Source: CAYXZQ01 sp963717515 (GTDB taxonomy: Archaea > Nanobdellota > Nanobdellia > Woesearchaeales > DSVV01). From it: DNA of 64,000 nucleotides. Positions 34,508-41,612 of the stretch are shown piece after piece. Position 1 is the first letter of the stretch. Each line of letters starts with the position of its first letter. The stretch spans positions 1,774,931 through 1,838,930 of the forward strand of contig OY970338.1 in assembly GCA_963717515.1 (NCBI GenBank), in the 5' to 3' direction. The notes beneath the pieces were generated by a model. The model saw only the letters and a program-made list of their open reading frames with translations. It did not search any database and was not told the DNA's origin. A program made the translations under genes and the position numbers.

Positions 34508-34584
34508 GGGGACCAGCCCGGTGATATTTCTGTCGTCGGAAAACTTCGGGAAATTATTAAATCGAATTCTTAAATGATGAGAGA

Positions 34585-34677
34585 ATGAAAAAGAAAGCCT
34601 GGCTGATGTTTGAAATGCAGAGCATTTCTAACAAGTTAGGAATCTTCTATTCCAAACTAGACCAGGTTGACGTGTAA
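34585..34677 (+). CDS. 30-residue leaderless mini-ORF (tentative)
   Basis: ATG 34585 to TAA 34677 encodes MKKKAWLMFEMQSISNKLGI plus ten residues. A TATA (ttattaaatcg, 34553-34562) lies 25-27 bases upstream, the spacing seen for many genes here. The 190 bases that follow hold a hairpin and a repeated 3'-end sequence but no gene. Confidence 0.35.
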   Translation: MKKKAWLMFEMQSISNKLGIFYSKLDQVDV

Positions 34678-34733
34678 CCCAAATGTCATGCGGGTTCAAA
34701 TGTCAGCTTACTGGCGGAAGTTAACTGAAATAT

Positions 34734-34752
34734 CAAAAATCGAAGATTTTTG
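34734..34752 (+). repeat. Perfect hairpin, copy 2 of a covarying hairpin element
   Basis: CAAAAATC-GAA-GATTTTTG, same dimensions as the copy at 25344-25362 and with a compensatory stem change. A second hairpin (GAAGC-TCC-GCTTC, about 34764-34776) and the GC-rich CTCCCGCCTCCGGCGCC (about 34781-34797) follow. The latter recurs near 38535 as CTCCCGCCCCCGGCGCC. Confidence 0.45.
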
Positions 34753-34869
34753 GGATGTAATGAAGCTCCGCTTCAAAACACTCCCGCCTCCGGCGCCCAA
34801 AACCTTTGTTTTATTCTTACAGTAGTAAAAAGCAAAATCATTAAATATTCCACGCTTTTTTTCCTGCAA

Positions 34870-35751
34870 ATGATAGTCGTCAGCAGTTTTCTGGATCATG
34901 AACTTGCAGGCAGACTCGAAGAGATCGTCAAAGACAAAGCAGGGACCCTTGGCCTGAAATATGATGGCCTGACCCTTGGCCCTAAGGATGACCTGCCGAT
35001 GGAATTCAGCGGGGTCGGCGAGGAGATCCTTGTCAGGTATGACGATGGCAGGGTCATCCTGATGTTTGACACCGGCCAGGTTAGGAACATCCACCCAGAT
35101 GCCTGGGAACGCATCATTGAGCATGAGCTGTGCCACTGCAAGGACATGGAGGAAGGGGTCTATTTGAATAAGGTATTCATCTTCGGTGAGCCGGACGGGA
35201 ACCGATTCTATCCCCTTGTCATGGAGATGGACAAGTCCTACTCAGATTATTTCTGCTCGCAAAGGCAGATAGATGTCTTCGGGCTTGATAATTTCAGGGA
35301 GTTCCATACCAGGGGGCTTGAGGAGTTCTTCGGGACCATAGACAAGGTGATCATGGACTCGGAGAAAATACGGGGGCTCGTCCCTGATGCAAGGACCAAC
35401 CAGTATTTTGTTGTATTCGGGCTGTTCAAGGAATACATTAAAAGTTCACTCATCGATTATGAGAGCCCGCTGATAAAAGAGCCCATCATGGACATCTCAA
35501 AGATGCTTATAGAGGGTTTTGAGGCGATAAATTCCACAGATGCCGGCTGGATAGACAAGACCAAGATGCTCTTCTACACAGGCCTGGCCTTGAGCATGGA
35601 ATACGCGCTTGTCGACTCATATCTCGAGGGGAGGCTTTTGAGGACAGGCAGACCTGGAAAGGACAGGTACCTGTCTGCGCTTGCAGGAAACCTTGGGCTT
35701 GAGAGCGACTGCTCAGCCACGCTCGGGAAGATCGGGAATATTTTCGGGTGA
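34870..35751 (+). CDS. Putative zinc metallopeptidase (HExxH)
   Basis: Protein of 293 residues with HELCH in IIEHELCHCKDMEEG (about residue 86-90), the zinc-binding and catalytic HExxH signature. A third ligand is not certain. No signal peptide is visible, so it probably acts in the cytoplasm. ATG 34870 is chosen from the TATA (attaaatatt, about 34839-34849) 25 bases upstream; the frame continues further upstream without a promoter. Family not recognised beyond the motif. Confidence 0.6.
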   Translation: MIVVSSFLDHELAGRLEEIVKDKAGTLGLKYDGLTLGPKDDLPMEFSGVGEEILVRYDDGRVILMFDTGQVRNIHPDAWERIIEHELCHCKDMEEGVYLNKVFIFGEPDGNRFYPLVMEMDKSYSDYFCSQRQIDVFGLDNFREFHTRGLEEFFGTIDKVIMDSEKIRGLVPDARTNQYFVVFGLFKEYIKSSLIDYESPLIKEPIMDISKMLIEGFEAINSTDAGWIDKTKMLFYTGLALSMEYALVDSYLEGRLLRTGRPGKDRYLSALAGNLGLESDCSATLGKIGNIFG

Positions 35752-35786
35752 TGTTCTGCTTCTAAACACTCCCTTCCCCCAAAAAA

Positions 35787-35824
35787 TATCCCCTCAACAC
35801 TTCCTGAAGCCCGGCAGGCTCTTT
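35787..35824 (-). repeat. 38-bp direct repeat, copy 1 (3' end of TPR gene)
   Basis: The sequence covering the last codons and stop of the TPR gene plus seven bases beyond is repeated identically at 38553-38590. See the micro-gene at 38560-38676. Confidence 0.75.
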
Positions 35825-36360
35825 TCCAGGAGATATTGTTCTTTGCTTGCAGAATTTAGATCCCCCATGTCCCTGTATGCGCTGATTATGTTGTTGCAGA
35901 CCTGGACATAGATGAATGCATTCTCCTGTTTTATCTTTATCCTGTTCCTGACTGCATTTAGCAAAAATATCCCTTCCCTGCACTTTTTTGTCCTTGCGAG
36001 AAATGAGCCGAGCATGTACATCTCCCTAGGGTGCCCGGTCATGTCCAGGGCTTTTCTGTAGAATGCCTCTGCTCTTTCATTGTCACCTTTGTCCTGGCTG
36101 ACCTGCGCAATCAGGCTGCATGTCTCCGGATCCTGCCTGATTCTGTATGCCTTCTCATAGAAGTATTCTGCATTGTCCAGGTCATAGTCATGGTTGAAGA
36201 GGATGTCGCCCATGGATATCAGGAACCTTGGCTCGCCAGGATATCTCATTATCGCCCTTGCCAATATGGCCTTTGCCTGGTCAGGGTCGTATGCCATCTC
36301 CTCATCGACAGTCTTCAGGATGAAATCTGCTTCGATTATTGAATCCAGGCCCATCTGCAC
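35794..36360 (-). CDS. TPR-repeat protein
   Basis: Protein of 188 residues with tetratricopeptide units (DLDNAEYFYEKAYRIRQDPE, DNERAEAFYRKALDMTGHPR) and the C-terminus EKSLPGFRKC. Related in sequence to the TPR protein at 31200. TATA (cttaaatatcc) lies about 20-25 bases upstream of the start; MQMG and MG starts are both possible. The same C-terminal sequence ends a 38-residue micro-gene at 38560. Confidence 0.7.
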   Translation of the reverse strand: MQMGLDSIIEADFILKTVDEEMAYDPDQAKAILARAIMRYPGEPRFLISMGDILFNHDYDLDNAEYFYEKAYRIRQDPETCSLIAQVSQDKGDNERAEAFYRKALDMTGHPREMYMLGSFLARTKKCREGIFLLNAVRNRIKIKQENAFIYVQVCNNIISAYRDMGDLNSASKEQYLLEKSLPGFRKC

Positions 36361-36379
36361 GGGTATGGACAGAGGATAT

Positions 36380-36595
36380 TTAAGTGTTTTTAAGTTTACT
36401 CAGCCTCTTCTTGTTTTTTGCCAGCCTTTTGTAATATTCATCCTTCAGCATAAGGTAGTATTCGACATGCCACCTGTTCGGCCAGTAATCCTTGTTTGGA
36501 GGGGGCCAGTCCTGGTGAGGATAGATGCCCTTTCTTTCCAGGTAGCCTTTTAACATGTCTATCCGGAATTTGATCTGTTTTATTGTCAGGCGCAT
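36380..36595 (-). CDS. 71-residue basic protein
   Basis: Small Lys/Arg- and Tyr/Trp-rich protein (RLTIKQIKFRIDMLKGYLER, DEYYKRLAKNKKRLSKLKN) with a central Pro/Trp-rich turn (HQDWPPPNKDYWPNRW). Likely a two-helix nucleic-acid-binding or adaptor protein (inference). It lies 20 bases upstream of the TPR gene in the same direction. Confidence 0.55.
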   Translation of the reverse strand: MRLTIKQIKFRIDMLKGYLERKGIYPHQDWPPPNKDYWPNRWHVEYYLMLKDEYYKRLAKNKKRLSKLKNT

Positions 36596-36787
36596 GGAAA
36601 TTATATCTGGTTGTTTTAATAAGAAGGTTACGTGAAGATGTCCAGTGGATTATTCATTAGGAGAAATAATATTTTCGATAGAATATTGTATTTCTGAAAA
36701 TTTTAATTAGATAAATGATGGTTTGACCGGAAATGTTCCTGTTCTTACCTGGGAATATTTTTAAAAGGTCCTGATTCAACAGAATCA

Positions 36788-36928
36788 ATGAAGAAAATGG
36801 TTAGTATTTTATGTTGTATAATACAACTTATAAGGGTTCTGCCTAATTTTTTGTTGTACAATACAATTGGATGTACTATACAACCGAAAACTTTAAATAC
36901 AACTTATGTGTTGTATATTATAACATGA
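36788..36928 (+). CDS. 46-residue upstream ORF over the HEPN-MNT operator region (tentative)
   Basis: ATG 36788 lies 25 bases after a TATA (atttttaaaag) and the frame ends in ACATGA, overlapping the HEPN start by four bases. It runs through all the operator palindromes, so its sequence (MKKMVSILCCIIQLIRVLPN and on) may be accidental. If translated it would couple ribosomes to the toxin-antitoxin operon. Confidence 0.3.
   Translation: MKKMVSILCCIIQLIRVLPNFLLYNTIGCTIQPKTLNTTYVLYIIT
36813..36916 (+). promoter_or_regulatory. Array of TTGTA...TACAA operators before the HEPN-MNT operon
   Basis: Four inverted repeats share the half-site TTGTA/TACAA: GTTGTAT-A-ATACAAC (36813-36827), TTGTA-CAA-TACAA (36854-36866), TGTA-CTA-TACA (36872-36882) and ATACAAC-TTATG-TGTTGTAT (about 36898-36916). 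A TATA (ctttaaatac, 36891-36900) sits between the last two, so a protein bound here would block transcription. Toxin-antitoxin complexes often bind such repeated sites. Confidence 0.65.
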
Positions 36929-37263
36929 AGGAGAAAGAAGACATACTGATAGAGAATTTCAATGAGTATTCTGGTTCAGCAGAAAATGCATTGGATAAAG
37001 GGAGGTATAATTCTGCAACTACATTGTTTTTCAAATCTATTGCTGCTTTATGTGATCTTTTTATCCTGAGAAATGAGGGGATGATCCCTTCATCTCATAC
37101 AGCAAGGTTTCGGCTTCTTGAAGAGAAATATCCGGAGATTTATCTGATAATAGACAGGGATTTTCCATTCTATCAGGACAGCTACACAAAAAAGATGGAC
37201 AAGGAGGCGGCAATGCTTTTGAAAGAAGATGCTCAGACAATTAAAAAAATACTTGGACTCTGA
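36925..37263 (+). CDS. HEPN-domain protein (partner of MNT nucleotidyltransferase)
   Basis: Protein of 112 residues, all helical (MKEKEDILIENFNEYSGSAE, YNSATTLFFKSIAALCDLFI), resembling the HEPN proteins that pair with minimal nucleotidyltransferases as toxin-antitoxin modules. The canonical RNase motif R-x4-6-H is not clear (SSHTARFRLLEEKYPE has the order reversed), so toxicity is uncertain. ATG 36925 is 25 bases after a TATA. It overlaps the MNT gene by 35 bases. Confidence 0.65.
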   Translation: MKEKEDILIENFNEYSGSAENALDKGRYNSATTLFFKSIAALCDLFILRNEGMIPSSHTARFRLLEEKYPEIYLIIDRDFPFYQDSYTKKMDKEAAMLLKEDAQTIKKILGL

Positions 37264-37765
37264 AATTTTTGATATCATCCTGTATGGCTCGAGTGTCAAA
37301 GGAGCTGCCAGACCTAGGGATATCGATGTCCTGGTTGTTTTCAGGAAAGGGTCTTTGAGAGAACGTCTTGACAGGCTCCAGGCGATGAAGAAAGGGATCA
37401 GGGATAAGGTTGACATGAAACAGGTACTTCTGGAAGAGCTGTTCTCTGCTGCTTTTCTTGCAAGGACAGGGGTGATGCTTGAAGGTGTCAGTGCAAGGAC
37501 AGGGAAGCCTTTTTCAGAGTCTCTCGGTTTTAGGGCATATACTCTTTTCTGGTATAGCCTTTCTGGTCTTACTCATACAGAGAAGGTCAAGTTCAATTAT
37601 GTGCTCGCAGGCAGGAATTCTGAAGGTGTGTTAAAGTCCCTCGGTGCTGTTCGGCTTGTAGGTGGCGTTGTGAAGGTGCCTATCTCAAGGTCGCTTGAGC
37701 TTGAGGAAGTCTTGAAGAGGCACAGGATTGATTATAAGAAGAAGAATATCCTCGAAGAGAAGTGA
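37229..37765 (+). CDS. MNT-type minimal nucleotidyltransferase (antitoxin)
   Basis: Nucleotidyltransferase of the MNT family, 178 residues. It has the motif LYGSSVKGAARPRDIDVLVVF with GS and the catalytic DxD, which in characterised pairs adenylylates and neutralises the HEPN toxin. The C-terminal 100 residues beyond the catalytic core are longer than in minimal MNT proteins. The start lies within the HEPN gene, so synthesis is coupled. Confidence 0.75.
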   Translation: MLRQLKKYLDSEIFDIILYGSSVKGAARPRDIDVLVVFRKGSLRERLDRLQAMKKGIRDKVDMKQVLLEELFSAAFLARTGVMLEGVSARTGKPFSESLGFRAYTLFWYSLSGLTHTEKVKFNYVLAGRNSEGVLKSLGAVRLVGGVVKVPISRSLELEEVLKRHRIDYKKKNILEEK

Positions 37766-37970
37766 GGAAGTGCTTTCGGTTCTTCCGGAAATATCCTGAG
37801 GATTTATGAGATTCATATTGGTTATTTCGGCACTTCTGCCTGGCTTGTTGAATTAGCCAGAATTATTCTGAAAAATTCCTGATTAAAGCATATAATAGAT
37901 ACAGAATTACAAGATGATAATAAATAAATATAAATATCATCTTACATATCTTACTTGTAAGGTGATAAAC

Positions 37971-38213
37971 ATGATGATTGATATGAGAACGGCAACAATA
38001 ACATCAAAGGGCCAGATCGTGATTCCAAAGGATGTAAGGAAAGGAGATTTCAAGACAGGATCGAAGATAGCTATTATTTCTTTCCAGGACAGGATCGAAT
38101 TACGTCCTCTGAAACATGTCAGTGATAGCATGCGAGCTGCTTTTGCATCAGAGAAAGTCCTTGGAAAGGCATGGAATACAGAAGAGGAGGAAAAAGCATG
38201 GAAACACTTATGA
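37971..38213 (+). CDS. AbrB/SpoVT-type antitoxin
   Basis: Swapped-hairpin DNA-binding protein of 80 residues with TATITSKGQIVIPKDVRK, the AbrB signature. AAGGTGAT lies just upstream of ATG 37971 (an ATG at 37983 is also possible). The four-base overlap with the following mazF marks it as the antitoxin and autorepressor of a MazEF-like module. Confidence 0.8.
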   Translation: MMIDMRTATITSKGQIVIPKDVRKGDFKTGSKIAIISFQDRIELRPLKHVSDSMRAAFASEKVLGKAWNTEEEEKAWKHL

Positions 38214-38526
38214 AAGGTGATATTGTAGTGATACCCTTTCCTTTTTCTGACCTGACTGATTCTAAATTGAGGCCCGCGATGAGGCTGCAGTGCTCAAAGG
38301 TGATGACTGCATCCTGTGCCAGATAACCAGCTCCAGATATGATGAATATTCTATTTCTGTTTCTGATGATGATATTGCCGGAGGTAAGCTCAGGAGGAAG
38401 AGCATGATAAGGCCGAATATGATATTTACTGCAGACAGGGAATTGATCAGGTATAGGATAGGGGCATTGAAGAAGCAGAAACTGGATTCTTTCATCAGGT
38501 CATTGGTAAATATATTCAGAAGCTGA
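38210..38526 (+). pseudogene. MazF/PemK-family mRNA interferase, frameshifted
   Basis: ATG 38210 starts MKGDIVVIPFPFSDLTDSKL-RPA, the conserved N-terminus of MazF toxins. The frame then stops, while the rest (LKGDDCILCQITSSRYDEYS, SMIRPNMIFTADRELIRYRI) continues one base out of frame from about 38285. The break lies in GCGATGAGGCTGCAG, with no homopolymer. As sequenced, no full toxin is made. The antitoxin upstream is intact. Confidence 0.7.
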
Positions 38527-38552
38527 TGCCTTAGACTCCCGCCCCCGGCGCC

Positions 38553-38590
38553 TATCCCCTCAACACTTCCTGAAGCCCGGCAGGCTCTTT
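38553..38590 (-). repeat. 38-bp direct repeat, copy 2
   Basis: Identical to 35787-35824. Immediately upstream on the plus strand, GACTCCCGCCCCCGGCGCC resembles the sequence at 34780-34797, and the corresponding place beside copy 1 has ACACTCCCTTCCCCC, so the duplicated unit extends beyond the coding part. Confidence 0.75.
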
Positions 38591-38676
38591 TTTAGCCGGT
38601 ATTCTTCCCTGGCTGCAGAATTCGGGTCGCTTGTTTTGAATTTTTTCAGATTAAGCCAGGGAAACCTCATATTCAT
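38560..38676 (-). CDS. 38-residue micro-gene sharing its C-terminus with the TPR protein
   Basis: ATG 38676 to TGA 38560 encodes MNMRFPWLNLKKFKTSDPNS then AAREEYRLKKSLPGFRKC. The last 20 residues align with the end of the TPR protein at 35794 (SASKEQYLLEKSLPGFRKC), whereas the N-terminal part is unrelated. It could be a truncated duplicate or a functional peptide that keeps an interaction tail. The upstream zinc-binding gene ends at 38673, overlapping the start by four bases. Confidence 0.45.
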   Translation of the reverse strand: MNMRFPWLNLKKFKTSDPNSAAREEYRLKKSLPGFRKC

Positions 38677-39329
38677 TTATTTCTTTTTTTGGTATTTAAT
38701 AGCTTTATCGAACTATCTGCCAGTTTCCTTGCCTTTTCATAGGATAAGCTGAATTTTTGCTGGATCACCTTCTGAAAGTCAGCTAGCATGAAAAAAAGGA
38801 TCAATTGTGCCTGCTCTTCCATCTTCTTGTCATTGTGGCAGTCGCAGCTCTTCCCGTAATAATTCGCAATCATCATTGAGTGTTGCGATTTTACGATTAT
38901 CCCCTTGCATCTTTTGCACTGGTGCTTTTTTATGAGCTTCTGGGTCATGTGCTGTCTTGTGAACTTTCTTTCCTCAAGCTTTCTGAATTGCGGGAAAAAC
39001 ATCTCTGGGTTGAAATTCATCACGTCATTGCAGAATATTTTGAAAAACCCTTCATCGAAGCCGATGCTTAATCCTTCAAGGTCCATGAATATGATATATA
39101 TCTTCTCCTCGTCAGGCGCGCCGTAGACCCTTATGCAGTCGAAATCCTCCCTGAATTCAAACTCATCACCGCTGTCATACTCAAACTGGATAAGGTCTTT
39201 TCTGAAGTCAGAGAATTTCTCGCATGAAAAGCTCAGCACGACAGGATGGTCCCTGGGCTTTAGCTGGAATACATCCTCCTCTACATACCAGGCCCCGAAT
39301 GTCTCGCAATTATATTCTTTTCTTGCCAT
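38673..39329 (-). CDS. Putative zinc-binding protein, unknown function
   Basis: Protein of 218 residues with CKRC and CDC 33 residues apart (possible zinc ribbon, residues about 139-175), a preceding acidic alpha/beta domain (EFREDFDCIRVYGAPDEEKI) and a basic C-terminus (LLNTKKRNK). ATG 39329 is chosen because GGGGTT lies seven bases upstream; GTG 39335 is too close. It is encoded 40 bases after the double AAA+ ATPase gene and may be its cofactor (inference). Confidence 0.6.
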   Translation of the reverse strand: MARKEYNCETFGAWYVEEDVFQLKPRDHPVVLSFSCEKFSDFRKDLIQFEYDSGDEFEFREDFDCIRVYGAPDEEKIYIIFMDLEGLSIGFDEGFFKIFCNDVMNFNPEMFFPQFRKLEERKFTRQHMTQKLIKKHQCKRCKGIIVKSQHSMMIANYYGKSCDCHNDKKMEEQAQLILFFMLADFQKVIQQKFSLSYEKARKLADSSIKLLNTKKRNK

Positions 39330-39375
39330 TTTCACAACCCCTATCTCGATTTTTCGATTTTCACAACCTCAATCC

Positions 39376-40851
39376 TCATCCGAACATCGCATCCTTCTCC
39401 GGATTCATGTTCGTGTGCTTCAGGGCATCTGTTATTGTTTCATGCGTTATCTTCTTGCTGGTCTCCAGGTGGCAGTAGACCAATTCATTCCATATCCTCT
39501 CGATGTCCCTGTATGACATGTCCTTTGTCCGCCTGGCAAGGAAGTCATAATCAATGCTCAGTGGGAGGTGTTTTTTTGTGTGTTCAATCTTCCTCTTGCA
39601 GAAGGTTTTTCTCTCCTCATAATTCGGCTTGTCAAACTGAATCTGGATGAACCTGTCTGTGAATGAATTGCCGAACCTGGTGATGTCGTTCATCGCAAGG
39701 ATGAATATCGCCTGGACCTCTGCATCGTCAATGCCCTCTATGCCATCATTGAACTCAGCTATCAGCGGGGAGTCATCCCCGAATCTGCTGTTGCCGAACA
39801 TCTTGTCAGCCTCGTCTATGAATACAATGCAGTTCCTGTATCTCTTGGCAAGGTCTGTTATCTCGCCTATCATGAAGAGAGGGTCCCTGTACATCCTCCT
39901 GGCCTGGATTTTTATTATCGGAAACCCGATTTCACCTGCCAAAGCCCTTGCCATGAAGCTCTTGCCTGTCCCGGCCTCTCCATGGAAGAGGAGCAGGTTC
40001 GGCCTGCTCAGGCCCAGATTCCTGACCAGGTTGCTGTTCTTGTATAAGAGGGCTATCCTCTTGACTGTCTTTACAGCCGGCTCTTTTCCAATGACATCTG
40101 AAAGCTTTGTATCAATCCCGTTTCTGATGTCAAACCCATAAAGCTCAGTGCATCTGTAGGTCTTAATAGCCTCTTTTATCGAATCTTTTGTCAGACGCCC
40201 TATCCTGTAGGCCAGCTTTATGAGCTCAGGCAGGTCCCTGTAATTGTAGCCGATTGAGTTCTTGGCGATGAAATCTATCTTGCCCGGAGTCAGAATGCCT
40301 TTGAACATTGATATTAAAAAATCCCTCTTGTTGGTCTCATTTGGCAGGTCAAAGCTGACCTTGACCTCAATCCTGTCAATCATGCTCCTGTCCAGCTCAT
40401 ACATGTTGTTGATTGTCGCAAGCAGAATCTTGTTTGGGTTCCTCTTCACAATCTCGAGGATCATCATCATGGCCCTCTTGTGCTCTGAATCAACCTCGCC
40501 GCAATCATCTTTCTCAAGCAGGTAGTTCAGGTCGTCGAGAAACAGGATCTGCTCCTCATCGTTCTCAAGCTCAGGTATCGCGCCTGAAAGGGATCCGCAT
40601 TTTTTGCTTTTTCTGAACTGGAAATCTGCGCAGCCGACAGTCACGACCTCTTTGTCCAGGACATTGAGGAGCTTTTCTGCAAGATAGGTCTTGCCGATGC
40701 CTGCCATGCCTGCAAAAAGATAGCTCCTGCTCGCCAGTTTCTCTGGATGTTTCTTCTCGAAATACTCGAGGATGAACAGGATGTTTCTCTTGTTGACTTC
40801 TGAGAGCGAGGTCCTGTTGAGGATTTTTCTGAACTCTTTTATCTTTTCCAT
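39376..40851 (-). CDS. Double AAA+ ATPase
   Basis: Protein of 491 residues with two AAA+ modules. Module 1 has GMAGIGKT (48-55) and ILFLDDLN. Module 2 has HGEAGTGKS near residue 295, IVFIDEADKMFG and sensor ILAMNDI. The second module resembles Cdc48/SpoVK-type unfoldases; the first is more divergent with no Cdc48 N-domain. It is likely a remodelling or unfolding machine of unknown substrate. TATA (gtttaaatatc) lies about 30 bases upstream and faces the divergent CARF gene promoter. Confidence 0.75.
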   Translation of the reverse strand: MEKIKEFRKILNRTSLSEVNKRNILFILEYFEKKHPEKLASRSYLFAGMAGIGKTYLAEKLLNVLDKEVVTVGCADFQFRKSKKCGSLSGAIPELENDEEQILFLDDLNYLLEKDDCGEVDSEHKRAMMMILEIVKRNPNKILLATINNMYELDRSMIDRIEVKVSFDLPNETNKRDFLISMFKGILTPGKIDFIAKNSIGYNYRDLPELIKLAYRIGRLTKDSIKEAIKTYRCTELYGFDIRNGIDTKLSDVIGKEPAVKTVKRIALLYKNSNLVRNLGLSRPNLLLFHGEAGTGKSFMARALAGEIGFPIIKIQARRMYRDPLFMIGEITDLAKRYRNCIVFIDEADKMFGNSRFGDDSPLIAEFNDGIEGIDDAEVQAIFILAMNDITRFGNSFTDRFIQIQFDKPNYEERKTFCKRKIEHTKKHLPLSIDYDFLARRTKDMSYRDIERIWNELVYCHLETSKKITHETITDALKHTNMNPEKDAMFG

Positions 40852-40958
40852 CGGAAAATACAGGGGGTGTATACTGATATTTAAACTTTTCTATCATTTA
40901 TCAGATATTATAGTATATAATAGAAAGTTATATATATACCGGAAAATATCCTATTATT

Positions 40959-41612
40959 ATGGAAAATTTTATTAACACGGATGATTTAGCTTCTTCAGAT
41001 AGGGGTGATAACTTGAGCAAAGTGCTGATTGCTACACTTTACAATGCTGATCCTGTATTACTTGCTGCCACGAGGCTTGGGGCTGAAAGATTGATTCTAT
41101 TGACAGACAAGAAAGTTGACAAGCAGCAGCAAAAGGCCTTCGACCTGATAAATAAATCCCTCGGAAGGGTCATTGACATCAAAGAGGTAAAGACCGATGT
41201 ATACGACATTGTATCTGTTGCCGAAGAATGCGTAAAGATAATAGATATGCAGCCGAAAAATGATGTCATCTATGTCAATATCACTTCTGGTCGTAAGACA
41301 AAGGCACTTGGCCTTTTATACGCTGCTTATTGCCGTATAAACAAGGTCAAGAAAATCGCTTATAATCCTGAGGAAGACAAGACTGCTGTCATCTATCTGC
41401 CTAAATTAGGCTTTAAGCTTACAGATTCCCAGAAGGCAATCCTTAGGCTGATTGCTCAGGATGATTTCAAAACACCAATGGAGCTTGCAGAGAAGGCAGA
41501 GATGTCTAGGGCAATGCTTTATAGGGGCATTGATGATTTGAAGTACATGGGTTTGATTGACGTCGAGAACGGATTCACTCTGACAGATGCCGGGAGGATT
41601 GCGAGACTATGA
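40959..41612 (+). CDS. CARF-domain winged-helix regulator (Csa3-like)
   Basis: Regulator of 217 residues. The N-terminal Rossmann-like CARF domain has KVLIATLYNADPVLLAATRL and the nucleotide-contact motif VNITSGRKTKALG. The C-terminal winged HTH has LTDSQKAILRLIAQDDFKTP and AEMSRAMLYRGIDDLKYMG. CARF domains sense cyclic oligoadenylate. TATA (ttatatatata) lies 20-25 bases before ATG 40959; TTG 41013 with AGGGGTGAT upstream would begin exactly at the conserved SKVLIATL and may be the true start. No CRISPR array or cas gene is in the window. It is coupled to the McrB-like gene by an ATGA overlap. Confidence 0.8.
   Translation: MENFINTDDLASSDRGDNLSKVLIATLYNADPVLLAATRLGAERLILLTDKKVDKQQQKAFDLINKSLGRVIDIKEVKTDVYDIVSVAEECVKIIDMQPKNDVIYVNITSGRKTKALGLLYAAYCRINKVKKIAYNPEEDKTAVIYLPKLGFKLTDSQKAILRLIAQDDFKTPMELAEKAEMSRAMLYRGIDDLKYMGLIDVENGFTLTDAGRIARL

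Noticed and set aside
34690..34800. GCGGG-TTCAAAT ... CCCGC looking like an intron-split T-arm of a tRNA
   Set aside because: No matching 5' acceptor, D-arm or anticodon arm is found upstream, and TTCAAATGTCA is explained by a direct repeat (CAAATGTCA twice).
36788..36928. Treating the upstream ORF as a firm gene
   Set aside because: Its sequence is dictated by the operator palindromes; kept only as tentative.
40852..40958. Search for a CRISPR array or leader beside the CARF regulator
   Set aside because: Only 107 bases with two divergent TATA promoters; no repeated units there or elsewhere in the window.
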